NCBI GenBank assembly: GCA_900473915.1
Contig: UCNG01000002.1
Location: 191,078-255,077, forward strand
DNA from: Hyphomicrobiales bacterium
GTDB lineage: Bacteria > Pseudomonadota > Alphaproteobacteria > Rhizobiales > Rhizobiaceae
Direction of reading: 5' to 3'
Length of the DNA: 64,000 bases
The position numbers and the translations under genes were made by a program. Each line of letters starts with the position of its first letter. The first letter of the stretch is position 1. Positions 17,688 to 27,280 of this stretch are shown piece by piece. Under the pieces are notes generated by a model. It saw nothing but the letters and a program-made list of their open reading frames with translations, made no database searches and had not been told where the DNA came from.

Positions 17688-18155
17688 ATGAATGGATTGC
17701 CATATCTCCATCTGAAACTGACGATGCACGAAGAGCCCCGCCAACCTGCATGGCCAGCCGATGTCAGCGTAGTTACGTTTGCTAGCGAGTATGCCCGAGC
17801 CACCCATGATTTGCTGGTTCGTGCCTATGCCGGTGGTGGCGGTTCGGTCGCCGGTTTCGACAACTGGTACAATGGGCTGATAGCCGATAGCGAGTACGAT
17901 CCGGAACTGGCCGTTCTGGTTCTCGATCAGTCCCATCGGCCCGTAGCATTTGTGCAGTGCTGGAATGGTGCCTTTGTAAAGGATCTGGTTGTCGATCCAG
18001 GCAGGCGGCGGGAAGGTTTGGGAGAGGCACTTTTGATTCAGGTGCTTCGACTTTTCTTTCACCGCGGTCGGACAACGGTTCGTTTGAAAGTGGAGCGGAA
18101 CAACCCTTCTGGCGCCGAAAAACTTTACAGACGTATAGGTTTTAGCGAAGTCTGA
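17688..18155 (+). CDS. GNAT-family N-acetyltransferase
   Basis: A 155-residue acetyl-CoA-dependent acyltransferase of unknown substrate. GNAT motif A reads FVKDLVVDPGRRREGLGEALL, with the acetyl-CoA pyrophosphate loop RRREGLG, and motif B VERNNPSGAEKLYRRIGF at the C-terminus. The ATG at 17688 has GGAGG 7 bases upstream; the in-frame extension to 17640 would start inside the tig terminator. It lies between tig and gatB on the same strand. Confidence 0.85.
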   Translation: MNGLPYLHLKLTMHEEPRQPAWPADVSVVTFASEYARATHDLLVRAYAGGGGSVAGFDNWYNGLIADSEYDPELAVLVLDQSHRPVAFVQCWNGAFVKDLVVDPGRRREGLGEALLIQVLRLFFHRGRTTVRLKVERNNPSGAEKLYRRIGFSEV

Positions 18156-18300
18156 GCTGGGGAGCTCTACATACGAAAGCTTGAGCAAATCACGCTGAAG
18201 GGCAGAGAAGGCTTGCCAGTCTTCGCCGTTTGTTTTAGCCAAAGTCAGATAGAATTTTTGCTGCGCATTGCGTCGCACAGGAAGAGATAGACGAGTTACT

Positions 18301-19803
18301 ATGACCCTTATTGATACGCGCACGCCAGAACCGAAACGCTTCATCTCCGGCGCCACGGGCGACTGGGAAGTCGTCATCGGCATGGAAGTCCATGCGCAGG
18401 TCACGTCGGAATCGAAGCTGTTTTCAGGTGCCTCCACTTCGTTCGGTGCAGAGCCTAATTCCAATGTTTCCCTTGTTGATGCGGCCATGCCGGGCATGTT
18501 GCCGGTCATCAATCTGGAATGCGTCAAGCAGGCGGTTCGCACGGGCATTGGGCTCAATGCGCAGATCAATCTGAAGTCGGTTTTCGATCGCAAGAACTAT
18601 TTCTATCCCGATCTGCCGCAGGGCTATCAGATTTCGCAGTTCAAGCAACCCATCGTCGGTGAAGGCAAGATCATGATTTCGGTTGGCCCGGATAGTAAGG
18701 GCCAGTTCGAAGACGTGGAAATCGGCATCGAGCGCCTGCATCTGGAGCAGGACGCAGGCAAGTCCATGCACGACCAGCATCCGACCATGTCCTATGTCGA
18801 CCTGAACCGTTCTGGCGTCGCCTTGATGGAAATTGTGTCCAAGCCGGATCTGCGCTCGTCGGATGAGGCGCGCGCCTATCTGACCAAGCTGCGCACGATT
18901 GTCCGCTATCTCGGCACCTGCGATGGCAACATGGACGAAGGCTCGATGCGCGCCGACGTGAACGTTTCGGTTCGTCGTCCCGGTGGCGAGTTCGGTACCC
19001 GTTGCGAAATCAAAAACGTCAACTCGATCCGCTTTGTCGGCCAGGCTATCGAATATGAAGCGCGCCGCCAGATTGCGATTCTCGAGGATGGCGGCTCCAT
19101 CGATCAGGAAACACGCCTGTTCGACCCGGTAAAGGGTGAAACGCGCTCCATGCGCTCCAAGGAAGAAGCGCACGATTACCGCTATTTCCCTGATCCTGAT
19201 CTGCTTCCGCTCGAGTTCGATCAGGCTTTTGTGGATGCGCTCGCGGCAGAACTGCCGGAACTGCCGGACGTCAAGAAGCAGCGTCTCGTGGAAACGCAAG
19301 GCATCTCCGTTTACGATGCTTCCATCCTTGTGACCGAAAAGGCGATTGCTGACTATTATGAAGCAGTTGTTGCCGGTCGCGACGGCAAGGCAGCGGCCAA
19401 CTGGATCATTAACGACCTTCTTGGCGCGCTGAACAAGGCCGGCAAGGATATCGAGGAATCGCCCATCACGCCTGATCAGCTCGGCGCGATCATCGATCTC
19501 ATCAAGGAAGGCACGATTTCCGGCAAGATCGCAAAGGACCTTTTCGAGATCGTCTGGAATGAAGGTGGTGACCCGAGGAAACTCGTTGAAGAACGGGGCA
19601 TGAAGCAGGTCACGGATACCGGCGCGATCGAGAAGGCCGTGGATGACGTTATCGCCGCCAATCCGGAAAAGGTCGAGCAGGCGAAAGCCAAGCCGACACT
19701 GGCTGGCTGGTTCGTCGGTCAGGTCATGAAGGCAACGGGCGGCAAAGCCAACCCGCAATCGGTCAATGAACTGGTCAAGGCCAAGCTCGGGATCGAAGAA
19801 TAA
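18301..19803 (+). CDS. gatB: Aspartyl/glutamyl-tRNA amidotransferase subunit B
   Basis: GatB of the GatCAB complex phosphorylates and transfers ammonia to misacylated Glu-tRNA-Gln or Asp-tRNA-Asn. The 500-residue protein shows the core [20 protein letters not shown], the [12 protein letters not shown] loop, [12 protein letters not shown] and KNVNSIRF, then [17 protein letters not shown] and a C-terminal YqeY-like helical domain. The upstream ORF extension from 18268 lacks similarity and is dropped. gatA and gatC are not in the window. A GNAT gene starts inside the stop codon (TAATG). Confidence 0.97.
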   Translation: MTLIDTRTPEPKRFISGATGDWEVVIGMEVHAQVTSESKLFSGASTSFGAEPNSNVSLVDAAMPGMLPVINLECVKQAVRTGIGLNAQINLKSVFDRKNYFYPDLPQGYQISQFKQPIVGEGKIMISVGPDSKGQFEDVEIGIERLHLEQDAGKSMHDQHPTMSYVDLNRSGVALMEIVSKPDLRSSDEARAYLTKLRTIVRYLGTCDGNMDEGSMRADVNVSVRRPGGEFGTRCEIKNVNSIRFVGQAIEYEARRQIAILEDGGSIDQETRLFDPVKGETRSMRSKEEAHDYRYFPDPDLLPLEFDQAFVDALAAELPELPDVKKQRLVETQGISVYDASILVTEKAIADYYEAVVAGRDGKAAANWIINDLLGALNKAGKDIEESPITPDQLGAIIDLIKEGTISGKIAKDLFEIVWNEGGDPRKLVEERGMKQVTDTGAIEKAVDDVIAANPEKVEQAKAKPTLAGWFVGQVMKATGGKANPQSVNELVKAKLGIEE

Positions 19804-20306
19804 TGTGGGTCAGAAGCGCGACAGAAGCCGATCTCAAGGCAGTGCATGAACTGCTTGTATCGACCTGGCACGCGACCTTCGATGACCTCCTCGGGCGGGA
19901 AATGGTGAATGCCGTTACCGCCCAGTGGCACAGCATCGCTGTACTGAAGGCCAATCTCAAGAAGCCTTACTCGGAGTTCATCGTTGCCGACAACGGCAAT
20001 GGCGGCATCGACGGAATGGCTTTTGCCAGCCAGTCCGAAGAAGGCAAGGCTTCGCTGCATCAGCTTTATGTCCGCCCTGATACGCAGGTTCAGGGCATCG
20101 GGACGATGCTTCTCGCTGAAATCGAGATGGCTTTTCCCGGTGTCAAGACGATGAAGCTCGAAGTGATCGAGAGAAACGCCAAGGCGGTCAATTTCTATGA
20201 GCGCAAGGGCTACAGCAAGGTCGGCCGCAACGAAGATTGGGGCGATCCCAATTGCAAGGAGCCGGTGCTGGTCATGGAAAAGACGCTCGAAGGCTGGAAT
20301 ATGTAA
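19803..20306 (+). CDS. GNAT-family N-acetyltransferase
   Basis: A 167-residue acetyltransferase whose ATG shares one base with the gatB stop, implying translational coupling. Motif A reads LHQLYVRPDTQVQGIGTMLL (the acetyl-CoA loop is QVQGIG), followed by MKLEVIERNAKAVNFYERKGY, the usual motif B. N-terminal IRSATEADLKAVHEL-like start (WVRSATEADLKAV) is typical of RimI/GNAT proteins. The substrate cannot be deduced; the pairing with gatB is conserved-looking but not explanatory. Confidence 0.85.
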   Translation: MWVRSATEADLKAVHELLVSTWHATFDDLLGREMVNAVTAQWHSIAVLKANLKKPYSEFIVADNGNGGIDGMAFASQSEEGKASLHQLYVRPDTQVQGIGTMLLAEIEMAFPGVKTMKLEVIERNAKAVNFYERKGYSKVGRNEDWGDPNCKEPVLVMEKTLEGWNM

Positions 20307-20307
20307 A

Positions 20308-20351
20308 GCATGTCCCCCAAAGTGGAGACCGGTTTGGGGAGCAAGACATGC
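20308..20351. repeat. Dispersed intergenic palindrome
   Basis: Nested arms GCATGTC (20308-20314)/GACATGC (20345-20351) and CCCCAAA (20315-20321)/TTTGGGG (20333-20339). It begins 2 bases after the acetyltransferase stop and resembles the palindrome at 945-992. It belongs to the dispersed palindromic repeats of this bacterial group and may act as a 3' end hairpin. Confidence 0.6.
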
Positions 20352-20506
20352 GGGAACATAAAAGCCTGAAGCGCGTAGCACTTTGGGCTCTTCATACTCT
20401 TGTGACAGCGGCAACTTGACCCTTGCCATGGCCGGGCGATAGGGCCATAAGCAAGAAAACCCGGTGGTTCTGATCACCCGTGGCAATGATGGATCTGGAA
20501 TAGGTC

Positions 20507-20917
20507 ATGAAGAAATTTATTACGCAAGTTTTCACCTGGTGGAACGGCCAGACGCTCGGCACACGGTTTCATACGTGGCGCAAGGGCGAGCGCGTCGGTG
20601 AGGACGAGTTCGGCAATATCTATTATCAGGGCGGCAAGGACTCTGAAGGTCGCACGCGCCGCTGGGTAATCTTCAATGGCTATGCCGAGGCCAGCGCCAT
20701 TCCTCCGGGCTGGCATGGCTGGATGCATCATCGCGTCGACACGCCGCCGTCCAAGGAAGATTATAAGCCGCGTGATTGGCAGAAGCCGCATCTGCAGAAC
20801 CTGACTGGTTCTCCGCTGGCTTATCGTCCGAAGGGCGCCATTGCCCGTCCGGGTGCGGAGCCTGCGGAACGTCCGCGCGTAACCGGCGAATATGATGCCT
20901 GGACACCGGGCAACTGA
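20507..20917 (+). CDS. NDUFA12-family NADH:ubiquinone oxidoreductase subunit
   Basis: Homologue of the mitochondrial complex I supernumerary subunit NDUFA12 (B17.2), which is also present in alphaproteobacterial complex I. The 136-residue protein keeps the family hallmarks: WWNGQTLGTRFHTWRKG, VGEDEFGNIYYQ, RRWVIFNGYAEASAIPPGWHGWMHH, and a C-terminal Pro-rich KPHLQNLTGSPLAYRP. It is separate from the nuo operon, as is usual. A strong terminator follows. The related assembly factor NDUFAF2 is a paralogue, so a subunit or assembly role cannot be separated from sequence alone. Confidence 0.93.
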   Translation: MKKFITQVFTWWNGQTLGTRFHTWRKGERVGEDEFGNIYYQGGKDSEGRTRRWVIFNGYAEASAIPPGWHGWMHHRVDTPPSKEDYKPRDWQKPHLQNLTGSPLAYRPKGAIARPGAEPAERPRVTGEYDAWTPGN

Positions 20918-20936
20918 TAATCTGTTGCGGACTTTG

Positions 20937-20967
20937 TCCGGCGCGTTATTCCGCGCCGGATTTCTTA
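20937..20967 (+). terminator. Terminator of the NDUFA12 gene
   Basis: TCCGGCGCG (20937-20945) pairs with CGCGCCGGA (20952-20960) over 6 bases, followed by TTTCTTAT. Confidence 0.85.
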
Positions 20968-21111
20968 TGTCCGACTTTTGACGCTATCGCGAAAAGGCCT
21001 GAGGATAGATGGTTTGCTTCACCCTCTGGGGCTGCATTGCGGCTTGCGACAGGGCAACGAATCGTCACAATTCATGCTTAGGAATTGTTCCAGCTTAATT
21101 TAACCCTTTGG

Positions 21112-21573
21112 ATGCGGATCTCCGTTTTGACGAAGCAATCTCCCGGCAACGGAAAAAACTCGATCAAAAGGGCTTTTCAGCTTGCCCTGATCTCGTTCAT
21201 GGCGACTGCCGGCTGCTTTCAGGCAGCGATGGCCGAACGCATTACCAATCCGGTTGCGGAGTTCTCGGGTCTCGACAAAATCACGGGCCGCATTACTACC
21301 TTTGATGTCTACATCAATGAAACCGTTCAGTTCGGCGCTCTCCAGGTAACGCCGAAAGTCTGTTATTCGCGTACGGAGAATGAAGCGCCGCGCACGGACG
21401 GATTCGTTCAGGTTGATGAAATTACTCTCGATCGGAAAATACGCCGTATCTTCACCGGCTGGATGTTTGCCGACAGCCCCGGCCTCAATGCTGTAGAACA
21501 CCCGATCTATGACGTCTGGCTGAAGGACTGCAAGCAGAAGTCGGAAGTGCCTCCGCCGGATCAGCGCAAATAA
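21112..21573 (+). CDS. Secreted DUF2155 protein
   Basis: A 153-residue protein with a signal peptide (basic KKS-type N-region, hydrophobic core AFQLALISFMATAGCFQAAMA, cleavage about residue 40) and the DUF2155 body: GLDKITGRITTFDVYINETV, FGALQVTPKVCYSRTENEAP and RIFTGWMFADSPGLNAVEHP followed by YDVWLKDC. The ATG at 21112 gives a better signal peptide than the TTG at 21085, but no strong Shine-Dalgarno decides it. Two conserved Cys (in KVCYSR and LKDCK) could form a periplasmic disulfide. Function is unknown. The gene converges on aat. Confidence 0.8.
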   Translation: MRISVLTKQSPGNGKNSIKRAFQLALISFMATAGCFQAAMAERITNPVAEFSGLDKITGRITTFDVYINETVQFGALQVTPKVCYSRTENEAPRTDGFVQVDEITLDRKIRRIFTGWMFADSPGLNAVEHPIYDVWLKDCKQKSEVPPPDQRK

Positions 21574-21598
21574 ACTTAGCCTGTTATTTGCGCGTCAT

Positions 21599-21614
21599 CC
21601 TCCGCAATCGGAGG
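21599..21614. terminator. Weak hairpin between convergent DUF2155 gene and aat
   Basis: CCTCCG (21599-21604) and CGGAGG (21609-21614) around CAAT. No clear U-run on either strand, so termination is only a guess. Confidence 0.3.
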
Positions 21615-21622
21615 GGTGTGTT

Positions 21623-22237
21623 CTAGAAACGCGCGATTTCGTCAAGCGCAGTTTCCAGCAGTTTCTCGTATTTCTTCCTTGGAAGTTCTACGGCGCCGAA
21701 TCTCTCAAGATGCGGCGTGGTGAACTGTGTGTCGAGAAGAACGAAGCCTCGGCTGACCAGATGCTGGACCAGATAGGCAAGGCAGACTTTTGATGCGTCA
21801 CGCTTGCGCGTGAACATGCTCTCGCCAAAAAAGGCGCGTCCGAGCGTTACCCCATAAAGCCCACCCACAAGCTTGCCCTCATGCCATGCTTCCACCGTAT
21901 GGCAATGTCCGATTTCAAACAGTTTTTTGTAAGCCTCGCGGATTGGTCCATTGATCCACGTGCGCGCGCGTTCGCCGGTGCCGCTGGCACATCCGTCGAT
22001 CACACCGTCAAAATCACTGTCGAGCTTTATGTCGAAAATGCCCTGGCGAATGGTCTTCTGTAGGCTTTTGGGAAGGTGGAAGCCATCAAGCGGGATAATG
22101 CCGCGCTTCTCAGGACGAACCCAGAAGACTTCCGGATCGTCGGCTTCTTCGGCCATGGGAAATATTCCCGTGGCATAGGCCCGCAGGAGCAGCTCCGGTT
22201 CGATTGAATAGTCGTCCGGGGACACTCCTGCGGTCAC
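21623..22237 (-). CDS. aat: Leucyl/phenylalanyl-tRNA-protein transferase
   Basis: Aat attaches Leu or Phe to proteins with N-terminal Arg or Lys, marking them for ClpS/ClpAP (N-degron pathway). The 204-residue protein has [56 protein letters not shown] and FFGESMF, and [13 protein letters not shown], all classical. A GTG start at 22237 lies 5 bases after the accC stop and gives the usual N-terminus; the longer ORF to 22291 would overlap accC. It is probably transcribed with aroQ-accB-accC. Confidence 0.95.
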   Translation of the reverse strand: MTAGVSPDDYSIEPELLLRAYATGIFPMAEEADDPEVFWVRPEKRGIIPLDGFHLPKSLQKTIRQGIFDIKLDSDFDGVIDGCASGTGERARTWINGPIREAYKKLFEIGHCHTVEAWHEGKLVGGLYGVTLGRAFFGESMFTRKRDASKVCLAYLVQHLVSRGFVLLDTQFTTPHLERFGAVELPRKKYEKLLETALDEIARF

Positions 22238-22242
22238 TTTCG

Positions 22243-23601
22243 TCAGGCGCTTTCGCTCTTGGTTTTCTTGGCCAGATATTTTTCCAGCCAATGAATGTCG
22301 TAGTCGCCGTTGGCAATGTCCTGATTTGCAATCAGGTCCTGGAAGAGAGGCAGGGTGGTTTTAACGCCATCCACCACGAACTCGTCCAGCGCGCGGCGCA
22401 GACGCATCATGCATTCCACGCGGTTGCGGCCATGCACAATGAGCTTGCCGATAAGGCTGTCGTAGTAAGGCGGAATGCGATAGCCGGAATAAACGCCCGA
22501 ATCCACGCGGATGCCAAGGCCGCCCGGCGTGTGATAATGGGTGATCAGGCCCGGCGAGGGCGCAAACGTCAGCGGATCTTCCGCGTTGATACGGCACTCG
22601 ATTGCATGGCCGGAGAAGCGGATGTCCTTCTGCTTGACCGACAGGCCGAGACCGGCCGCAACGCGAATCTGCTCATGAACAAGATCGATGCCGGTGATGG
22701 CTTCCGTAATCGGGTGCTCCACCTGAAGACGCGTGTTCATCTCAATGAAATAGAATTCGCCGTCTTCGTAAAGGAACTCGATCGTTCCCGCACCGCGATA
22801 GCCCAGTTCCGCGCAGGCATTGGCGCAGACCATGCCGATCTTGTCGCGTGCCTCGGCATTGAGCGCCGGTGAATTGGCTTCTTCCCATACCTTCTGGTGA
22901 CGGCGCTGCAACGAGCAGTCGCGTTCGCCCAGATGAATGGCATTGCCAGCCCCATCACCCATGACCTGGACTTCGATGTGACGCGGCTTTTCGAGATACT
23001 TCTCGATATAGACTGCGTCATCGCCAAAGGCTGCACCGGCTTCCGAGCGAGCGGTTGCAAGAGCGATGGAAAGATCTTCCTCGCTGCGGGCGACCTTCAT
23101 GCCGCGTCCGCCGCCACCGGCCGAAGCCTTGATAATGACCGGATAACCGATTTCCTTGGCAATGCGGGCAGCTTCCACATCGTCCGTCACACCGCCATCG
23201 GAACCGGGAACGACCGGAATGCCGAGGCGCTTTGCGGTGCGCTTGGCTTCGATCTTGTCGCCCATGATGCGGATATGCGAAGCGGTGGGGCCGATGAAGG
23301 TGATGCCGTGTGCTTCGAGGATTTCCGCAAACTTGGCATTTTCCGACAGAAAGCCGTAGCCCGGATGGATAGCGTCGGCGCCGGTGATCTCGCAGGCTGC
23401 AACGATCTGATGGATGTTCAGATAGCTGTCGCGCGATGGCGGCGGGCCGATGCACACACTTTCGTCTGCCAGGCGCACATGCATCGCATCGGCGTCTGCC
23501 GTGGAGTGGACGGCGACGGTCTTGATGCCCAGTTCCTTACAAGCCCTGAGCACGCGAAGAGCGATTTCGCCACGATTGGCTATGAGTATCTTTTGAAACA
23601 T
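22243..23601 (-). CDS. accC: Acetyl-CoA carboxylase, biotin carboxylase subunit
   Basis: AccC carboxylates the biotin on AccB using ATP and bicarbonate, the first step of fatty acid synthesis. The 452-residue protein begins [20 protein letters not shown], contains the ATP-grasp Gly-rich loop [20 protein letters not shown] and the active-site stretch [14 protein letters not shown]. It lies 44 bases after accB in the same direction, and aat follows 5 bases later. The start at 23601 matches the family N-terminus. Confidence 0.98.
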   Translation of the reverse strand: MFQKILIANRGEIALRVLRACKELGIKTVAVHSTADADAMHVRLADESVCIGPPPSRDSYLNIHQIVAACEITGADAIHPGYGFLSENAKFAEILEAHGITFIGPTASHIRIMGDKIEAKRTAKRLGIPVVPGSDGGVTDDVEAARIAKEIGYPVIIKASAGGGGRGMKVARSEEDLSIALATARSEAGAAFGDDAVYIEKYLEKPRHIEVQVMGDGAGNAIHLGERDCSLQRRHQKVWEEANSPALNAEARDKIGMVCANACAELGYRGAGTIEFLYEDGEFYFIEMNTRLQVEHPITEAITGIDLVHEQIRVAAGLGLSVKQKDIRFSGHAIECRINAEDPLTFAPSPGLITHYHTPGGLGIRVDSGVYSGYRIPPYYDSLIGKLIVHGRNRVECMMRLRRALDEFVVDGVKTTLPLFQDLIANQDIANGDYDIHWLEKYLAKKTKSESA

Positions 23602-23645
23602 TGCGCTTTGCTGCCCGTTCATTGAATAAGCCGTAATCTGCTATC

Positions 23646-24107
23646 TTATTCGATTACGACGAGCGGCTCACCGAATTCAACCGGCTGAGCGTCTTCGATG
23701 AGGATGGCCTTTACAGTACCAGCGCGCGGGGCCGGAATCTGGTTCATCGTCTTCATGGCTTCGATGATGAGGAGGGTCTGGCCTTCCTTCACCTGCGCGC
23801 CGACTTCGATGAAGTTGCGGGCGCCGGGAGCCGGAGCGAGATAGGCGGTGCCAACCATCGGCGACGGAACGGCGTTCTTCGACAGGTCGGCCTTTGTCGG
23901 CTCGGCGGCTGCAACCGGCGCAGGAGCGGCTGCGACAGGCGCTGCGGCAGGCATAACAGTTGCTGCGGCCTGAACCGTAACCTTGCGCGAAACGCGGATA
24001 CGCAAGTCGCCGTGTTCGACTTCGATGTCGGTCAGGTCGGTTTCATTGAGAATATCCGCCAGGTCGCGGATCGTTTCCTTGTCGATGACGGAATTTTTGC
24101 TGGACAT
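23646..24107 (-). CDS. accB: Acetyl-CoA carboxylase biotin carboxyl carrier protein
   Basis: BCCP, 153 residues: an N-terminal helical part ([20 protein letters not shown]), a flexible Ala/Pro linker (about 47-72) and a C-terminal biotinyl domain with the biotin-accepting Lys119 in EAMKTMNQI. The start at 24107 ([10 protein letters not shown]) is only one base after the aroQ stop (TGATATG), so the two genes are translationally close. The longer ORF into aroQ is a shadow. Confidence 0.97.
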   Translation of the reverse strand: MSSKNSVIDKETIRDLADILNETDLTDIEVEHGDLRIRVSRKVTVQAAATVMPAAAPVAAAPAPVAAAEPTKADLSKNAVPSPMVGTAYLAPAPGARNFIEVGAQVKEGQTLLIIEAMKTMNQIPAPRAGTVKAILIEDAQPVEFGEPLVVIE

Positions 24108-24108
24108 A

Positions 24109-24582
24109 TCAGGCCCCTTTAACGCTTTGCCCGTTGTTTTCTTCTTCTTTGGCAATTGCCGCAAGCGCGCGCAGACCGAGCAGGTATCCTTCCGCGCCAA
24201 AGCCGCAAATAACGCCTCTGGCGACTGCGGATACATAGGAGTGATGCCGGAAAGCCTCACGCGCATGTATGTTCGAAAGATGCACTTCCACGACCGTTAC
24301 CTTGGCCGAGCGGATTGCATCGTGAATAGCAACCGAAGTGTGGCTGTAGGCGGCAGGATTGATGAGGACATAGGCGCTTTTATCGCCTGCTTCCTGAATC
24401 CAGCTCACCAGATCGCCTTCGTAGTTGGACTGACGGAAGTCGACATCAAGCCCGAGTTGACCAGCCTCACGCTTGCAGCTTGCTTCGATATCTTCGAGCG
24501 TTGCTACACCATATATCCCAGGTTCCCGTTTTCCGAGAAGATTGAGATTAGGGCCGTTCAAAACAAAAACCGTTTTTGCCAT
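24109..24582 (-). CDS. aroQ: Type II 3-dehydroquinate dehydratase
   Basis: Third step of the shikimate pathway: dehydration of 3-dehydroquinate. The 157-residue protein begins [20 protein letters not shown], with the type II signature and catalytic Tyr in GIYG, then [18 protein letters not shown] and [17 protein letters not shown] with the catalytic His and SNIHARE loop. It is the first gene of an aroQ-accB-accC-aat minus-strand cluster, an order shared by many proteobacteria. Confidence 0.97.
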   Translation of the reverse strand: MAKTVFVLNGPNLNLLGKREPGIYGVATLEDIEASCKREAGQLGLDVDFRQSNYEGDLVSWIQEAGDKSAYVLINPAAYSHTSVAIHDAIRSAKVTVVEVHLSNIHAREAFRHHSYVSAVARGVICGFGAEGYLLGLRALAAIAKEEENNGQSVKGA

Positions 24583-24826
24583 ATCCGTCCGCGACTGATA
24601 ACGCACTACCACGAAATTTCGGTACACTTCGCATTTCATATAGAGGGCTTGGACGCAAGTCGAAACCCTCTAAATCATCGCAGATGTTTTGCCGAACCGG
24701 TTTTTCCCGCTATTCTTTGCAAAATGAGCAGGCAATACGGCAATTTCTGTTCATCCAAGACGAATATTGAATGGCATGGCTTAAACTGTTTCACCAAAGG
24801 TGTCCGTCAAGCCATGGCCATATTGC

Positions 24827-25627
24827 TTATTTGCTTGATGCAGCGCGTGCCGCCGCGATTCTCTCAACAAGCCCGTCAACGCCGATCGCGCCGGGAACCA
24901 GTTCATCGCCGATGATGTAGGATGGCGTGCCGGTAATGTTGAGCTGCTGCGCCAGCTGATAGGTCTGCTGGAAAGCGCCGGTAATGGCCGGGTCCTTCAT
25001 CTTTTCGCGCAGTTGCGCTTCATCGGCTCCCAGTTTCACGGCATCGGCGATGGCGGAGTCTTCCGTCGCACGTTCTTGCGCGCCCAGCAGCACTTCGTGG
25101 AATTCAGCATATTTTTCCGGCATCAACGCTCTGAACGCCTGCGCCACGATATGCGCCTTGGCGGAATCCGGCCCTAGAATCGGAAACTCCTTCATGACGA
25201 ACCGCACATTCTTGTCGGTTTTCAGGATGGCTTCCATATCCGGCAGGGCCCGCTTGCAGTAACCGCAATTATAGTCAAAAAACTCGTAGACCGTCACGTC
25301 GCCTTCCGGATTGCCGAAGACCGCGTCGTGCTTGGGATCGTAAAGGGTGCTGCGATTGGCGGCCAATACCTGCTTGATCTGCTCCTGCGCCGCATGTGCT
25401 TGCTTGGTTTCAAGGGCACTTTGCACTTCCAGCATTATTTCTGGATTCTGGATGAGATAGTTGCGGACGACATTTTCAATGGCCTGCTGGTTCATTGCCA
25501 TGGGAGCGGCAGCAGGGCTTTCGATAGGGGCAGGAGCCTGCCGGGCGGTGCCTGCATAATAGCCCACCGCCAGCGCTGCAATGCCCACTATGCCGCTGGC
25601 AAGCGTGATGGAAACTGCGTTCTTCAT
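24827..25627 (-). CDS. DsbA-family thioredoxin-fold protein
   Basis: Periplasmic thiol oxidoreductase or isomerase. The 266-residue protein has an N-terminal signal/anchor (about 5-25, VSITLASGIVGIAALAVGYYAG), a helical Gln/Ala-rich region (45-95) that resembles the dimerisation arm of DsbG/ScsC/Com1-type proteins, and a thioredoxin domain with active site Cys121-Gly-Tyr-Cys124 in FDYNCGYCKRALPD and cis-Pro loop ITGTPSYIIGD. The ATG at 25627 is preferred. An M48 protease lies just upstream on the same strand (49 bases), so the two may share a transcript and act in envelope protein quality control. Confidence 0.9.
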   Translation of the reverse strand: MKNAVSITLASGIVGIAALAVGYYAGTARQAPAPIESPAAAPMAMNQQAIENVVRNYLIQNPEIMLEVQSALETKQAHAAQEQIKQVLAANRSTLYDPKHDAVFGNPEGDVTVYEFFDYNCGYCKRALPDMEAILKTDKNVRFVMKEFPILGPDSAKAHIVAQAFRALMPEKYAEFHEVLLGAQERATEDSAIADAVKLGADEAQLREKMKDPAITGAFQQTYQLAQQLNITGTPSYIIGDELVPGAIGVDGLVERIAAARAASSK

Positions 25628-25676
25628 TCCAAATTCCAATCTGTTTCGAATATCAGCGTCAGGCTTGAATGCAGCC

Positions 25677-27092
25677 TTACTTGCTTTTCTTGGTATTGAT
25701 GATGTCCTGCGCTCGCAGCCAGTCCGGTGTCCCGGGCTTCATCTGCTTTTGCGCCCGGATGGCGAAGATCTGGGCCTGTTGAAGCTTGCCCGAATAATAA
25801 TTCATGTCGGCGGTGGCAAGATCGGCGAGCGCCATATCGCCCTGTTGACCGTAAGCTTGCGCCAGGTAACCGTATCCTCCGGGGAATTCCGGATCGGAAG
25901 CAATGCCTGCCTTGATCTCTTTGATTGCCGTCGGCATGCTTGTCTTTGCTCCGGTGAGCATGAGCGCGCGCCCATAGCTCATGCGCAGCAGCGGCGATTT
26001 ACGCGGATCAAGCGAGACGGCCTTCTGGAAAGCATTCGCCGCTCCTGCGGCATCATTGGCCTTCAGCAAGACTTCGCCGCGCATTTCCTGGAAATATGGG
26101 TTTTTCGGCTGTTCCTTGACCAATGCATCGAACTTCGGCAGCGCAGCGCGGGCTGAGCCGTTCAGGAATGTCGTGATTGCATTGCCGTAACGGGCAGCCA
26201 GACCGCCGGGATTGCTACGGAACATGCGTTGCAGCGCACCCATATTGCCGGAATAGGCGGCAATCTTCGCGCGAGCCATGTCGTGGCGCAATTGCAAGGC
26301 CGGAGAATCGCTCTTGTTGAAATACGGGCTTTTTCTCGCAAGCTCTTCCAGATTGGCAATTCGCTCGCGCGGGAGAGGGTGGCTGATGCGATACTGGTCG
26401 ATCTGGGTGCCCGTAAGCGACAATGCCGATGCAAAGCGTTCAAAAGTATCGAGCATGCCCTTGGTTGATTGGCCTGTGGCATTGAGATAGTTCACGGCAA
26501 GCCGATCGGCGGTCATTTCTTCTGTACGCTGATAGTTGAGCAGACTGCGCATGGCCATTTCGCTTGAGCCCATTGCAATACCTGCACCGGCTCCTGCTGC
26601 ATTGCCGCTGCCGCTTGCAGCACCCGCAACACCGGCCCCAACACCAAGCAGCATGCCTATAATCGCCATGTTGCGAGCACGGCTCAACTGTTCACGTAAG
26701 CGCTCCTGATGCCCTCCGGCAAGATGCCCCGATTCGTGTGCGATCACGCCAATGATTTCATTGGGCGTTTCCGCCTGCATGATCGCGCCCGTATTGATGA
26801 AGATACGTCGTCCATCGACAAAGGCATTAAAGCTCTGGGAATTCACGAGAATAACCCGGATGCCGCGGCCACCCAGACCCGCCGCCTTGAGGATCGGCGC
26901 GGCATAATCAGCTACGAGTGCCTCGATTTCCGCGTCTCGAACGATAGGCACGCCGCCGCCCCGCGACTGCGCGAGTGCGGGCAAGGCACTTGTGACGGCT
27001 ATGGACGCCGCGGCCAAGACGGCGACCGAACGTCGAACCAAACTATGGAAAGAAAATCTCTTGGCTGGGAAAGGTGAAGTCATCATCCCCAT
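25677..27092 (-). CDS. M48 zinc metalloprotease with TPR region (BepA/YfgC-like)
   Basis: Exported Zn protease probably acting on misfolded outer-membrane proteins. The 471-residue protein has a signal peptide ending ALPALAQS (about 43). The catalytic HESGH motif is at 119-123 (IAHESGHLAGGHQE), a likely third ligand in EEMTADRLAVNYL, and a C-terminal region of helical repeats (about 300-450; PYFQEMRGEVLLKANDAAGA) resembles TPRs, the BepA layout. MGMMTSP offers three nearby start codons (27092, 27086, 27083). It is divergent from the aminotransferase gene. Confidence 0.9.
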   Translation of the reverse strand: MGMMTSPFPAKRFSFHSLVRRSVAVLAAASIAVTSALPALAQSRGGGVPIVRDAEIEALVADYAAPILKAAGLGGRGIRVILVNSQSFNAFVDGRRIFINTGAIMQAETPNEIIGVIAHESGHLAGGHQERLREQLSRARNMAIIGMLLGVGAGVAGAASGSGNAAGAGAGIAMGSSEMAMRSLLNYQRTEEMTADRLAVNYLNATGQSTKGMLDTFERFASALSLTGTQIDQYRISHPLPRERIANLEELARKSPYFNKSDSPALQLRHDMARAKIAAYSGNMGALQRMFRSNPGGLAARYGNAITTFLNGSARAALPKFDALVKEQPKNPYFQEMRGEVLLKANDAAGAANAFQKAVSLDPRKSPLLRMSYGRALMLTGAKTSMPTAIKEIKAGIASDPEFPGGYGYLAQAYGQQGDMALADLATADMNYYSGKLQQAQIFAIRAQKQMKPGTPDWLRAQDIINTKKSK

Positions 27093-27280
27093 CGTGCTGT
27101 TCTTCCTTCTTCAAACTGGCTCGAATCTTATAGCCTTTGCATTCAATCACCGATAGCGGAGGTGCAGGATAATCTCCATCTCGGGATTTGATCGCATTTT
27201 CTCAAACGCTGCTGTTGCATTACCAATCCGACGATTATACGGCGGGTGTGTAAAGCGTCATTCGCAATTTCCTGGAGGTA

